The notes: generated from the sequence alone by a model not told the origin. Positions 1 through 9,725 are shown, counted from the first letter of the stretch. The stretch is DNA of 64,000 nucleotides from Aquimarina sp. AU474 (GCF_900312815.1 NZ_OMPE01000002.1:1-64000), one strand, 5' to 3'. Translations and numbers: made by a program.

Positions 1-434
1 GTGGAGATGTAGCAGGCTTTAGTGAGACTACGGGTACTACTGCTGATGGTACAATTACCTATCAATGGCAGATCAGTACCACTAGCGATAGTGCTGGCTT
101 TAGTGATATTGCTACAGCGACTACAGCGACGTACGATCATGGTACAGTAACAGCGGATAGTTGGTTTAGAAGAATAGATACCAGTACCTTAAATAGTGTA
201 GCGTGTACAGCAACCACTAATGTGTTAGCAGTAACGGTAAACAATATTACTGCAGGAGTCATTGCTGCAGATCAGACGGTATGTTCTGGTGGAGATGTAG
301 CAGGCTTTAGTGAGACTACGGGTACTACTGCTGATGGTACAATTACCTATCAATGGCAGATCAGTACCACTAGCGATAGTGCTGGCTTTAGTGATATTGC
401 TACAGCGACTACAGCCACGTACGATCATGGAACA
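1..434 (+). repeat. Direct repeat inside the surface-protein gene
   Basis: Bases 1-136 recur almost exactly at 289-424, a period of 288 bp (96 codons). I see one silent difference near the end of the copies (gcg versus gcc, both Ala). After the shared ACGTACGATCATGG stretch the DNA diverges while the protein stays similar (both copies continue with WFRR and DTSTLNSV). More copies may lie upstream of the window edge. Confidence 0.9.
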
Positions 435-3353
435 TTACTTCGTAATACATGGTTCCGTAGAGTGGATACTAGTACATTGAATAGTGTGGTGTGTACAAGT
501 ATTACTAATGTATTAACAATAACTATTGATAGTGATAAAGATGGAATACCAGACAATATTGATCTTGACGATGATAATGATGGTATTGCAGATACCATAG
601 AGAGTGATGGTATAGATCCAACAGGAGATAATGATAATGATGGAGTATTGAATTTTGAAGATTCGGATATTATAGGTTATGTAGATAATGATGGTGACGG
701 TATCAATGATAATTTAGATTTTGACGGTGATGGAATTCCTAATTATTTGGATAGAGATAGTGATAATGATGGAATTGTTGATATTGTAGAAGCAGGTGGA
801 ACGGATGGCGATGGAGATGGAGAAACTGATTATCCAATTTCTGGAGATCCAACGAGTATGATAGATAATGATAATGACGGTTTAGATGATAGTTTGGACA
901 CTATAGATAGTGGAAGTGGAGCAGGGGAAGTAATCACAGGAACGGCATTAACTATTCCTAATTCAGATTCAGATGTAAATCCTAATTACTTGGATATAGA
1001 TGCGGATAATGATGGAATTGTTGATAATATCGAAGGTCAGTTAACTGTAGGATATATAGCTCCGAGCGGAAATGATACAGATAATGATGGCATAGATGAT
1101 AGTTATGATCCTGATAATGGAGGAAATTCTATTGTTCCTGTCGATACCGATGGAAATACTTCAGAAAATTTACCTGATTATATAGATCTTGATAGTGATG
1201 ATGATGGAGAAAGCGATTCAATAGAGGCTTATGATACTAATAATGATGGAATTCCTGAAATAGTTTTAGCAAATAACGATGCCGATGGAGATGGATTGGA
1301 TGATAATTATGATATTGATGATGCCAATTTAGATCCAACCAATAACGGTCAAACGGCTAATAACCCTTTCCCAGATACCGATAACCCAGGAGGAGAGCCT
1401 AACTGGAGGGAACGAGTAATTGATATTATTGTAGAAAAAATTGATACTTTAAATGATGGTGGGGACGGCATTGTTAATGAAGGAGACACAATTACCTATG
1501 AGTTTAGAATAACAAATACAGGGAGTTCTATAATAACAAATGTCACGATTACCGATCCATTAGTTGTTGTTACTGGTACTCCAATACCTGTATTACCTCC
1601 TGGTGTAATGGATAATACATCCTATACAGCAATTTATACTATTACACAGGCAGATATCGACAATGGAACTTTTGCAAATAGTGCTACCGTAAGTGGTACA
1701 GATATAAATAGCAATACTATTATTAGTCTATCAGATGATCCTGATGATACAACTAATATAGATGAAGATGGAGATAATAATCCAGATGATGATACAGTAA
1801 CAATCCTAAATCAAAATCCAATAGTAACATTAACTAAAGTAGCAAATGATGCTACCGATGGCCTATATGATACTCTTGGCGAAGTAATCACGTATACATT
1901 AGAAGTTATTAACTCAGGAAACGTGACACTTTCGAACATTATAGTATCTGATGCAAATGCAGATATTGGAAGTATTTTACCAAATATGATTACCAATTTA
2001 TCTCCAGGAAATAGTGTTACAGTAACAGCTGAACATACTATTACTCAAGCGGATCTTGATGCAGGTATTGTAATTAATAGGGCAGATGTAGCTGCAAATA
2101 CTCCTGATGCGATTTTAATAACCGATATGTCTGATGACCCAACTACTCCAGATCCAGATGATGCTACAGAAACTGAAGTTGGTTTAGCTCCAGTGGGTAG
2201 ATTAGGTGTTACAAAATCAGCAGATCGTGGTACTTTTTCGACTGTTGGAGATAGAATTACATATACGATTGAAATAGAAAACGTAGGAACAGTTACTCTT
2301 AACAATATAACTGTCATTGATAATAACGCAACAATTGTTTCTGGCTTACCAATTACGACCTTGGTTGTTGGTAGTATAACAACAGTGATAGCAGAGCATA
2401 TAGTCACGGAACAAGATATTATTGATGGACAAGTAATAAACAGAGCGGAAGTCATAGGAGTAACCCCGTCAGGAGATATGATTTCTGAAACTTCTGATGA
2501 TCCCAATAACTCGACCGATGAAGATCTTGATATGGATGGTGATCCTGATGATGCTACTATAAGTATTTTGGATAGTGATGGAGATGGAGTACCAAATATT
2601 GTTGATTTGGATGATGATAATGATGGTATACCTGATGATGTAGAACAAAATGGAAATCCTAATTTGGATACTGATGGTGATGGTATCGTAGATCGATTGG
2701 ATCTTGATGCTGACGGCGATGGCGTTTTGGATGTATATGAGTCTGGAGTTGAAACCGAAAGTTTGGTTATTTCGCCTGACGGTAGAATAGAAGGTACTGT
2801 TGGAACCGATGGAATACCTGATAATGTCCAAGAAGTTGGGGAAGAAGATTCTGGAATAATAAATTACCCAATACAAGATACTGATGCTGATGGTACAAAT
2901 GATTTTCAGGATGTAGATGATGACAACGATGGTTTATTGACTATTGATGAAAATCCAGACCCCGATGGTAATGGAAATCCAGAAGATGCTTTTGATAGTG
3001 ATGATAATGGAATACCAGATTATTTAGAGCCAAACTTTACTTCAGGAGAAGATGGAGTCACGGTTTTTTCAGGATTATCACCAAATGGTGACGGAGTTAA
3101 TGATGTGTTTATGATTGACGGAATTGAGAGGTTTGAAAACAAGTTAGAAATTTATAATCGTTGGGGTGTAAAGGTTTTTGAATCTAAAAATTATGGTAGG
3201 AATGATAATTTCTTTAGTGGTATTTCTAATGGACGAACAACAATTTCTGACAAAGATCAATTACCAGTCGGAACCTATTATTATGTTCTGGAGTATGTTC
3301 TTGGATCTGGAGAACGTAAGAGTAGAATGGGATACTTGTACATTAACCGATAA
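3..3353 (+). CDS. Large T9SS-exported surface protein with repeats (5' partial)
   Basis: The frame is open from base 3, so the gene starts upstream of the window; the GTG at 222 is internal. Two near-identical 96-residue modules come first (bases 3-290 and 291 onward). A run of Asp-rich DxDxDG calcium-binding repeats of thrombospondin type-3 style follows (about 528-1410). Next are three DUF11/DUF7507-like beta modules of about 125 residues (about 1425-2560), more DxDxDG repeats (about 2565-3040), and a C-terminal gliding-motility-associated domain beginning at the SPNGDGVND motif (about 3060-3353). In Bacteroidetes that last domain is the T9SS type-B sorting signal. The protein is therefore probably exported across the outer membrane and kept on the cell surface, as an adhesin or structural protein. 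The ligand cannot be read from sequence. The downstream PorP/SprF gene is the usual partner of such proteins. Confidence 0.88.
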   Translation, partial: GDVAGFSETTGTTADGTITYQWQISTTSDSAGFSDIATATTATYDHGTVTADSWFRRIDTSTLNSVACTATTNVLAVTVNNITAGVIAADQTVCSGGDVAGFSETTGTTADGTITYQWQISTTSDSAGFSDIATATTATYDHGTLLRNTWFRRVDTSTLNSVVCTSITNVLTITIDSDKDGIPDNIDLDDDNDGIADTIESDGIDPTGDNDNDGVLNFEDSDIIGYVDNDGDGINDNLDFDGDGIPNYLDRDSDNDGIVDIVEAGGTDGDGDGETDYPISGDPTSMIDNDNDGLDDSLDTIDSGSGAGEVITGTALTIPNSDSDVNPNYLDIDADNDGIVDNIEGQLTVGYIAPSGNDTDNDGIDDSYDPDNGGNSIVPVDTDGNTSENLPDYIDLDSDDDGESDSIEAYDTNNDGIPEIVLANNDADGDGLDDNYDIDDANLDPTNNGQTANNPFPDTDNPGGEPNWRERVIDIIVEKIDTLNDGGDGIVNEGDTITYEFRITNTGSSIITNVTITDPLVVVTGTPIPVLPPGVMDNTSYTAIYTITQADIDNGTFANSATVSGTDINSNTIISLSDDPDDTTNIDEDGDNNPDDDTVTILNQNPIVTLTKVANDATDGLYDTLGEVITYTLEVINSGNVTLSNIIVSDANADIGSILPNMITNLSPGNSVTVTAEHTITQADLDAGIVINRADVAANTPDAILITDMSDDPTTPDPDDATETEVGLAPVGRLGVTKSADRGTFSTVGDRITYTIEIENVGTVTLNNITVIDNNATIVSGLPITTLVVGSITTVIAEHIVTEQDIIDGQVINRAEVIGVTPSGDMISETSDDPNNSTDEDLDMDGDPDDATISILDSDGDGVPNIVDLDDDNDGIPDDVEQNGNPNLDTDGDGIVDRLDLDADGDGVLDVYESGVETESLVISPDGRIEGTVGTDGIPDNVQEVGEEDSGIINYPIQDTDADGTNDFQDVDDDNDGLLTIDENPDPDGNGNPEDAFDSDDNGIPDYLEPNFTSGEDGVTVFSGLSPNGDGVNDVFMIDGIERFENKLEIYNRWGVKVFESKNYGRNDNFFSGISNGRTTISDKDQLPVGTYYYVLEYVLGSGERKSRMGYLYINR

Positions 3354-3422
3354 TTGATCAAAATTAAAGTACTCATGAGTAGAGACTCTACTTATGGTTA
3401 GAGAAAACGTAAATTGAAGGGA

Positions 3423-4379
3423 ATGAAAAAAATATACACAATTATTGCTTTAACAATTTTTAGTCTTGTGTTTTTTAATACGTATGCACAACAAGATGCT
3501 CAATACACGCAATATATGTATAATACTATAAGTGTGAATCCAGCTTATGCTGGTAGTCGTGGTGTGATGAGTGTAATGGGATTACATAGGAGTCAATGGG
3601 TTGGTTTAGACGGAGCTCCACGCACCCAAACTTTAACTTTAAATTCTCCTATCGGAACCAATGAACGAATTGGTCTAGGATTATCAATTGTTAATGATGA
3701 AATCGGGCCTACTGATGAAACCTATATTGATATTGATTTTTCGTATACGTTACGTACATCAGAAAATGGAAAATTGAGTTTAGGATTAAAAGGAGGAATG
3801 CAATTATTAAATGTTAATCTGCAAGAGTTAAGTCGAATTAATGCTAATGATGCTTTATTTGAGACTAATATTGATAATAAGTTTAGTCCTCAGGTGGGAG
3901 CTGGGGTGTATTACCATACTAATAAATTTTATTTAGGTTTTAGTGTGCCAAATCTTTTAGAAACTGATCATTTTGATGAGAGTACGACAAGCAGTAGCAG
4001 TGATGCAGTTAGTTTTTTGGCAGAAGAACGTATTAATTATTACCTCATTGCTGGTCATGTTTTTGATCTTACTGATGATTTAAAATTTAAACCAGCCGTA
4101 TTAACCAAATTGGTATTTGGAACTCCCTTACAAGTAGATGTGTCAGGTAATTTTTTACTATATCAAAAATTAACTTTAGGAGTTGCATATCGTTGGAGTG
4201 CTGCAGTAACAGGGCAAGTGGCTTTTCAAATATCAGACTCCATGATGATTGGTTTTTCATATGATAGAGAAACTACAGAGTTAGGGCAATCTCAATTCAA
4301 TGATGGTAGTTACGAAGTAATGTTACGGTTTGAACTTTTCAAAAAGTACAATAGAATGCTAACCCCACGTTTTTTTTAA
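3423..4379 (+). CDS. PorP/SprF family T9SS outer-membrane protein
   Basis: A 318-residue protein with signal peptide MKKIYTIIALTIFSLVFFNTYA, followed by the QQDAQYTQYMYN and NPAYAGSRG motifs typical of PorP/SprF proteins. Family knowledge: these are outer-membrane beta-barrel proteins of the type IX secretion system. SprF is needed for export of the giant adhesin SprB, and type-B-sorted proteins are often encoded next to a PorP/SprF paralogue. Here the gene lies 69 bp after such a protein in the same direction, so it is probably its dedicated secretion or anchoring partner. I chose the ATG at 3423, which has an AAGG just upstream; an in-frame TTG at 3414 would add only three residues. The C-terminal half has the alternating pattern of a beta barrel. 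Confidence 0.9.
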   Translation: MKKIYTIIALTIFSLVFFNTYAQQDAQYTQYMYNTISVNPAYAGSRGVMSVMGLHRSQWVGLDGAPRTQTLTLNSPIGTNERIGLGLSIVNDEIGPTDETYIDIDFSYTLRTSENGKLSLGLKGGMQLLNVNLQELSRINANDALFETNIDNKFSPQVGAGVYYHTNKFYLGFSVPNLLETDHFDESTTSSSSDAVSFLAEERINYYLIAGHVFDLTDDLKFKPAVLTKLVFGTPLQVDVSGNFLLYQKLTLGVAYRWSAAVTGQVAFQISDSMMIGFSYDRETTELGQSQFNDGSYEVMLRFELFKKYNRMLTPRFF

Positions 4380-5355
4380 TCTATTCCTAAAAAAAATAGA
4401 ACCTAGTGATTATGTTGATGTTTTTCTGAATTTAATAACCTTGAAAATTGTTGGAATGCATATTTGTGCACTATAGAGGTTTGAAAAGAAGGTTAATTTA
4501 ATAAGTTAAGTATGGGCAATTAATTAAATCAATAGTTAACCCGGATTGTATACTTGCTCAATTAGTTTGAAAACAATTTTTGAAATAGTTTTGAATAAGA
4601 AATAAGCGTTTCGAGAATTTTTTTGTTGAAGAAAGCATAATAAGGATGTAAGTAGGCCTAAAAGCTATGTTAACAATCAGACTATTAGGAGAAAACGTTT
4701 TTGTATCCCTCTTTTTTATGGACTATCTGTAATAAAAGAGTGTTTTTTAGAGATATGTATCAATGGTTAATGAGCAGAAATTAAAAGCGAAAAGCCGAAT
4801 AATAGGAACTATAAAATCTTTTTCTCTATTTGAAAATTAAATAGAAAGAGATTTATCAAATAAGTGAGATTTGTAAGGGTTTGTAAATTAGATTTTTAGC
4901 AGTTTGCAATAGATTGGAAATGTTAAAACTTCCTTAGTTTCATAGAATATCATATTTTTTAAGGTAAAACCGTAATTATTATGATGTCTTAATGTAGGTA
5001 GATTAAGCAAATTGTGATTATATTTAGGTATTGTTTTTTTTATGAGAAACAATATTATTAATTTAGAGTACAAAAGCTTAATTTCTTACCCCTCACTGAG
5101 CTTTAGTATTTAATTAAGTTTTATATAATTATATAAAACAAATATTTTATAGTGGTATATATTTATAGTATCACTTTTTTATAGTAAACACCTTGCATAA
5201 TGTATAGAAAGGATATATCTTTTAGGAGATATATATTAAACTAATATTGACAGGTATATGATAATTAGAAATAATATCCATCTGAAATATATGAGTTTAG
5301 GGTTGATAATTTAGAAATTAGTATTTCTATAAATTTAATAGAAATAATCTAAATG

Positions 5356-5411
5356 AATAAAAACAACCCCGCTATTTGTAAAACTTTGGCGAGCCAACAA
5401 AAGCAGGGTCT
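5356..5411 (-). ncRNA. Structured hairpin with T-tract, minus strand (sRNA end or terminator)
   Basis: Read on the minus strand, ACCCTGCT pairs with AGCGGGGT (eight pairs, one of them G-U). The stem extends through TTTGT/ACAAA across one bulged base, and an inner TTGG-CTCG-CCAA hairpin sits at the tip. A TTGTTTTT tract follows the stem. On the plus strand the G-U pair becomes an A-C mismatch and no T-tract follows, so the minus orientation is favoured. It could be the terminator of an unannotated minus-strand small RNA or a conserved flavobacterial RNA motif. No gene on the minus strand upstream explains it. Confidence 0.5.
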
Positions 5412-5822
5412 GAATAACGATTAATATTAAATTAACCATTATGAGTGGATTTTCACTTCTTGTGTTTATCGGATATGTTCTATATCCAAGTAACATTTAT
5501 CTTTTTCTTAAAGAAAAATGTATTCTTATTATTTTGATCAAAATCAGATCGAAATATAGGAATTCTATCTCTCATTTACGGTATTCCCTTATTGTTTTTA
5601 AGACTTTGTTAACAAAATTTTCAATGCGTATAATCTATATGATATATAATCATATGACTATTGAACGCCTTAATAAATCATATATGATTACATGATCATT
5701 TAATAATCATATGTGTTGTATAATAATGAATGATATGAAATTTAATAAAGAATAAAGAAATAAACTATTCGCCGTTTTTGGTGTATAGTTATAACGATGC
5801 ATTTTGACGATGTGTTTACTTT

Positions 5823-5860
5823 AAACCCCTCGGCTTTAGGGGTAATTCCGGGGGGTTTTA
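5823..5860 (+). terminator. Strong intrinsic terminator-like hairpin
   Basis: AAACCCCTCGG (5823-5833) pairs with CCGGGGGGTTT over 11 positions, including one U-G that forms only in plus-strand RNA, and a TTTTACTTTTG run follows. An alternative short hairpin, CCCCT (5826-5830) with AGGGG (5838-5842), uses the same left arm, so the two structures exclude each other, as in attenuators. No gene ends just upstream, so the transcript it would stop is unknown. Confidence 0.55.
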
Positions 5861-5946
5861 CTTTTGTGAAAAATATGTATGCTTGTTACGTATAAATAAG
5901 CATTTTAAGATTTTAAGTGTTTTTAGCTTAAATGTAGATTTAGGAT

Positions 5947-5980
5947 GGCTGTCAGGTTATATAATCTGGCAGCTTTTTTA
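5947..5980 (+). terminator. Intrinsic terminator upstream of the methyltransferase gene
   Basis: GCTGTCAG pairs with CTGGCAGC (eight pairs with one U-G in the plus-strand RNA, loop about 10 nt), followed directly by TTTTTTA. It lies 40 bp before the SpoU-family methyltransferase start. It would stop a plus-strand transcript coming from the noncoding stretch, which supports an unannotated RNA there. Confidence 0.6.
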
Positions 5981-6020
5981 TATATCTTCCTAATTGTTAT
6001 TTTTATACTTTAGCATTATT

Positions 6021-6677
6021 ATGGATATAAAACTTCTAGAATATTTAGAGTCATTTCTTACCCCAAGAAGGTTGGCTTTATATAAAAAAGTATTAGATAA
6101 AAGAACGAATCATTTTACAGTAGCGGTAGAGGATGTGTATCAATTACACAATACAAGTGCCGTGATTAGAAGTTGTGATGTTTTTGGCGTACAAAATGTA
6201 CATGTAATTGAAGAAATTAATGCCAAGCGGATAGATCGGGAGATAGCAATGGGAGCACAAAAATGGGTAGATATTAATAGATATGCCACAACTAATGAAT
6301 GCATAAAAACTTTAAAAGAAAAGGGATATCAGATTGTAGCGACTACACCTCATGATGATTCTAAGACATTAAGTGATTTTGATGTAAATATACCATCTGC
6401 GTTTTTCTTTGGGCAAGAACAACAAGGTCTAAGTGAAGTGGTTCTTAATGCAGCTGATTGTAAATTACATATACCAATGGTGGGATTTACAGAGAGTCTT
6501 AATATTTCTGTTTCGGCGGCCATAATATTACAAGATGTTACATCTAAGTTAAGAGCTACAGAATTAAATTGGGAATTATCAGAAGAGGAAAAATTAGAGA
6601 AGCGAATGGAATGGGCTAAGAAGATAATTAAAAGTCATGAGCAAATTATAGCAAGATATCATCATGAAAATATGTGA
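6021..6677 (+). CDS. trmH: TrmH/SpoU-family RNA 2'-O-methyltransferase
   Basis: A 218-residue SPOUT-class enzyme, close in length to tRNA (guanosine-18-2'-O-)methyltransferase TrmH (about 230 residues). The three SpoU signatures are present: NTSAVIRSCDVFGV near the N-terminus with the catalytic-type Arg, FFFGQEQQGLS in the middle, and LNISVSAAIIL near the C-terminus, where the S-adenosylmethionine-binding trefoil knot forms. The expected reaction is 2'-O-methylation of a guanosine, most likely G18 of tRNA. I start it at the ATG at 6021; the frame extends to a TTG at 5994, but the extra residues are hydrophobic and unlike the family. Alternatively it acts on rRNA, since the SpoU family is hard to split by sequence alone. 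Confidence 0.87.
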   Translation: MDIKLLEYLESFLTPRRLALYKKVLDKRTNHFTVAVEDVYQLHNTSAVIRSCDVFGVQNVHVIEEINAKRIDREIAMGAQKWVDINRYATTNECIKTLKEKGYQIVATTPHDDSKTLSDFDVNIPSAFFFGQEQQGLSEVVLNAADCKLHIPMVGFTESLNISVSAAIILQDVTSKLRATELNWELSEEEKLEKRMEWAKKIIKSHEQIIARYHHENM

Positions 6678-6702
6678 TTAAAAACAATAAAAAGAAACAA
6701 TT

Positions 6703-7068
6703 ATGGTAGCATGGTTTGAAATTCCGGTTATGGATATGAATAGAGCAATGACCTTTTATGAAAAAGTGTTTAATATTGAGCTACAACGACATCAATTAGA
6801 CGGTATAGAAATGGGGTGGTTTCCGAACAAAAATGAAACGGGAATAGCTACGGGTACACTTATACATGCCAAAGAACATTATACACCTAGTGAGTATGGC
6901 GTTTTAGTATATTTTGCATGTGATGATGTTGCAAACGAAATCGGTAGAGTAGTAGCTGCAGGAGGAAAAGTAATATCTGATAAAAAACAAATATCCGAAA
7001 GCCATGGGTATATGGCTTTTTTTATGGATTCTGAAGGAAACAGAATAGCATTACATTCTTCCAAATAG
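6703..7068 (+). CDS. VOC superfamily (glyoxalase/bleomycin-resistance fold) protein
   Basis: A 121-residue single-domain protein with two beta-alpha-beta-beta-beta modules: the first begins WFEIPVMDMNRAMTFYEKVF and the second GVLVYFACDDVANEIGRVVAAGG, ending DSEGNRIALHS. The fold usually binds a metal and a small substrate between modules or subunits. The usual metal ligands (His/Glu) are only partly visible, so no reaction is assigned. It starts 25 bp after the methyltransferase gene on the same strand and may share its transcript. The RNA that ends here converges with the minus-strand gene at 7085. Confidence 0.8.
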   Translation: MVAWFEIPVMDMNRAMTFYEKVFNIELQRHQLDGIEMGWFPNKNETGIATGTLIHAKEHYTPSEYGVLVYFACDDVANEIGRVVAAGGKVISDKKQISESHGYMAFFMDSEGNRIALHSSK

Positions 7069-7084
7069 GCATTGAATATACTGC

Positions 7085-7846
7085 TTACTTTCTATCTAAA
7101 ACCTTATACTCCTCGTAACACTCACTGATAGCATCAAGGATTTGAAGATCATTGGCAAATTTTATAAAATCAACAGAGTAATTACAGTTACGTAGGATTT
7201 CATCTATATCAAGACGTTCTACCTGAAGAAGAGCCATTAGCGTAGCACGATCAAACTTATTTTCGAGAAGGTTTCTGATTTCATCATCTTTCTTCATTTT
7301 ACGAAGTTTTCTAAGCTCTTTGGATCGTTTGCTAAAAATATTATACAAAAAATCCGCAGGATTAAATATAGCCCCTAAAACCTTATTGACCGCTCCAGGT
7401 TGTCGGCTTCCTCCTTCATATCCAGAACTTAATCCTGCAATACTATATCTATAATTATTGTATACCGGGATTCTTTTGGCATCGATTTCTAAATACCCTG
7501 TTAATTGAACATCAGCAACAACAACCTCTTCTAAAGCTATTCCAAGCTCGGTCATTTTAATTTTAACATCCCCAAACTTAATCCAGTCATTGGTCACTCT
7601 TACCCGTAGTGGTTTATAGCCAATATATGAAAAGTACAAAGTATCGTTTACCTGGGCTTTAATTGTGAAATCTCCATCCTTATTAGTAATAGTACCAATC
7701 ACTTGACTTAAGTTAACAATATGTACGTTTTCTAACTTTTGATCAGTAGCGGCATTTAATACCTTACCAGTTACTATACCTGGATCATTTTGAGCAAAAG
7801 CTGTTATACCTGAAATAAGTAATATGTAAAATAATATGTTCTTCAT
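7085..7846 (-). CDS. Secreted protein with carboxypeptidase-like regulatory domain
   Basis: A 253-residue protein with signal peptide MKNILFYILLISGITAFA. A CarboxypepD_reg-like (CNA-B type) beta-sandwich follows at about residues 24-110 (GKVLNAATDQKLENVHI, then the typical GTITNKDGDF turn and YIGYKPL). This domain is the same type found at the N-terminus of SusC-like receptors, but here no plug or barrel follows; the rest is a charged helical region (RSKELRKLRKMKKDDEIRNL). Similar stand-alone proteins are common in Flavobacteria and their role is unknown. Its 82-bp upstream gap separates it from the helicase gene on the same strand. Confidence 0.75.
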   Translation of the reverse strand: MKNILFYILLISGITAFAQNDPGIVTGKVLNAATDQKLENVHIVNLSQVIGTITNKDGDFTIKAQVNDTLYFSYIGYKPLRVRVTNDWIKFGDVKIKMTELGIALEEVVVADVQLTGYLEIDAKRIPVYNNYRYSIAGLSSGYEGGSRQPGAVNKVLGAIFNPADFLYNIFSKRSKELRKLRKMKKDDEIRNLLENKFDRATLMALLQVERLDIDEILRNCNYSVDFIKFANDLQILDAISECYEEYKVLDRK

Positions 7847-7928
7847 ACACTATAAGACGTTCAATTTATCTGAATATAACATAAAAATCGCGCCAAAATT
7901 TAAATACAGTTGTTAAAACCACATAAAA

Positions 7929-9707
7929 TTATCTGCGATCACTACGTTTTCTGCGATCTCTTCTTAGGCCACCGCCACTATCTTTACTATCATTTTTATC
8001 AAAACGTCTTTTACCTTTAGGTTTAAAACCATCGCTTCGACGTTTTCCTTTAAATCCGCCGCCACCATTATCACGACGACGTCTTCCACCACCTCTACGG
8101 CCACCAGAACCTGAGCCTTTAGAGATTTCTACATTAACTTTACGACCTTCCATTTTGAAATCCTCGAAAATAGAAAGTACTCTTTCCTGATGTTCTGCAC
8201 TGGTATTAAAGAAAGAAAAACTCTCTTTAACATCAACACGTGATAAGGAGTCACCTCCTAATTCGAGTACTTCTTTAAGGAAATCCTTAAGAGTCATCCA
8301 ATCAAATCCATCTTTCTCTCCTACATTAATAAAGTATCTTGTGCTACCATCACCACTATCAGAATCTCCACCTCTTTCGCCTCCTGAGGCATTAAGGTCT
8401 CTGGCATTTTTATAGTAGTTATGAAAACGAGAGAATTCTACAGAGAAAAACTTTTTTATAAGTTCTTCTTTAGAAAATTCTTCTAAAACTTCATTAATAG
8501 AAGGTAAATATGTATCAATTTCGTGATTTATTTCAGCTTTACCGATATCACTGGCAAGGTGAAATAGTTGTACTTGACAGATTTCTTCACCACTAGGAAT
8601 TTCTTTTTTCTCAAAACTCTTTTTAATGATGCGTTCTACAGATTTTATTTTTCTGACTTCGCTTTTAGATACGATTACCATTGAGACTCCGCTTTTACCG
8701 GCGCGCCCTGTTCTACCACTTCGATGCGTATATGTTTCAATCTCATCTGGTAGTTGATAATTTATAACATGGGTAACATCATCAACATCGATACCACGGG
8801 CTGCGACATCTGTTGCAACTAGCATTTGTATTTGTCGATTTCTAAAACTTTTCATCACCAAATCACGTTGATTTTGACTTAAATCTCCATGCAATGCAGC
8901 GGCATTATACCCATCTCCAATAAGATTTTCTGCTACTTTTTGAGTGTCCCTTTTGGTACGACAAAAAATCACAGAAAAAATATCAGGATTAGCATCTGCC
9001 AATCGTTTTAAAGCAGCATAACGATCACGAGAGTTCACTATATAATATTCGTGAGAAACGTTCTTAGAACCCGTGTTTTTATGACCTACGGTTATCTCAA
9101 CCGGGGTGTTCATAAAACGTTTTGCTATTGTTGATACTTCTTTGGGCATGGTTGCAGAAAACAACCATGTGTTTTTATCTTTTGGAGTATGAGATAGTAT
9201 GGCATTGATATCCTCATAGAATCCCATATTTAGCATTTCATCAGCTTCATCCAATACACAGTAGCCAATATTAGAGATATCTACCAGTTTACGGTTGATC
9301 ATATCTTGCATACGTCCAGGAGTAGCCACAATAATTTGGGCGCCTCTTTTGATTTGTTTGGCTTGGTCAGTAATACTAGCTCCACCATAAATTGCAACAG
9401 TGTGCAATCCAGAAACATATTTAGAGTAGTTTTTTAGCTCATTGGTAATTTGTAAACAAAGTTCTCGCGTAGGAGACAAAATTAATCCCTGAGTAATTCT
9501 ACTTTTACTATCTATTTTTTCGATTAAAGGAAAACCAAAGGCTGCTGTTTTTCCTGTACCAGTTTGCGCTAATGCTACAATATCTGTATCTTCGTTAAGT
9601 AATATAGGAATAGCCTTTTCTTGCACCTCACTTGGGGTCTCGAACCCCATATCATTCACCGCCTTTAGAATTTCATCACCGAGGCCTAAAGCTTCAAATT
9701 TGTTCAT
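7929..9707 (-). CDS. DEAD-box RNA helicase, DbpA-like
   Basis: A 592-residue ATP-dependent RNA helicase. Motifs in order: Q motif (GFETPSEVQEKAIP), Walker A AQTGTGKT (residues 47-54), PTRELCLQI, ATPGRM, VLDEADEML, SAT, then domain 2 with VATDVAARGIDV and HRSGRTGRAG. A DbpA-type RNA-binding fold follows (YFINVGEKDGFDW to about residue 535) and then a basic Gly/Arg/Lys tail. Family role: remodelling RNA, often in ribosome assembly or cold adaptation. I use the ATG at 9707; a longer frame to 9728 would run into a good promoter element (TACCTTTG on the minus strand at 9726-9733), which argues for the shorter start. E. coli DbpA binds 23S helix 92, but that specificity is not proven for this protein. 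Confidence 0.92.
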   Translation of the reverse strand: MNKFEALGLGDEILKAVNDMGFETPSEVQEKAIPILLNEDTDIVALAQTGTGKTAAFGFPLIEKIDSKSRITQGLILSPTRELCLQITNELKNYSKYVSGLHTVAIYGGASITDQAKQIKRGAQIIVATPGRMQDMINRKLVDISNIGYCVLDEADEMLNMGFYEDINAILSHTPKDKNTWLFSATMPKEVSTIAKRFMNTPVEITVGHKNTGSKNVSHEYYIVNSRDRYAALKRLADANPDIFSVIFCRTKRDTQKVAENLIGDGYNAAALHGDLSQNQRDLVMKSFRNRQIQMLVATDVAARGIDVDDVTHVINYQLPDEIETYTHRSGRTGRAGKSGVSMVIVSKSEVRKIKSVERIIKKSFEKKEIPSGEEICQVQLFHLASDIGKAEINHEIDTYLPSINEVLEEFSKEELIKKFFSVEFSRFHNYYKNARDLNASGGERGGDSDSGDGSTRYFINVGEKDGFDWMTLKDFLKEVLELGGDSLSRVDVKESFSFFNTSAEHQERVLSIFEDFKMEGRKVNVEISKGSGSGGRRGGGRRRRDNGGGGFKGKRRSDGFKPKGKRRFDKNDSKDSGGGLRRDRRKRSDRR

Positions 9708-9725
9708 ATAAATAAAAATAAGCCG

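Larger units (their letters stand above)
4380..6020. other. 1.6 kb noncoding stretch with hairpins
   Basis: Very AT-rich sequence between the PorP/SprF gene and the SpoU-family methyltransferase gene. The two open frames here (4888-5073 minus, 5441-5695 plus) have no recognisable domain, and their composition is rich in Ile, Lys, Tyr and Leu, as expected from random AT-rich DNA; I reject both. What stands out is three GC-rich hairpins at 5356-5411, 5823-5860 and 5947-5980, listed separately. Bases 4380-5340 hold nothing I can recognise. Around 5640-5730 there are many ATCATATG-like partial palindromes. Confidence 0.6.

Noticed and set aside
2469..2876. Antisense open frame inside the surface-protein gene
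   Set aside because: It is the mirror of the Asp-rich repeats (GAT codons read as ATC), which gives Ile-rich nonsense without stops.
4888..5073. 61-codon open frame on the minus strand
   Set aside because: No recognisable sequence, and basic/aromatic composition typical of chance frames in AT-rich DNA.
5356..5411. Hairpin considered as an integron attC site
   Set aside because: No RYYYAAC/GTTRRRY core pair, no integrase, and a T-tract points to a transcription terminator or RNA end.
5441..5695. 84-codon open frame on the plus strand
   Set aside because: Composition is that of random AT-rich DNA, no domain or ribosome-binding site, and the region is better explained by noncoding RNA signals.
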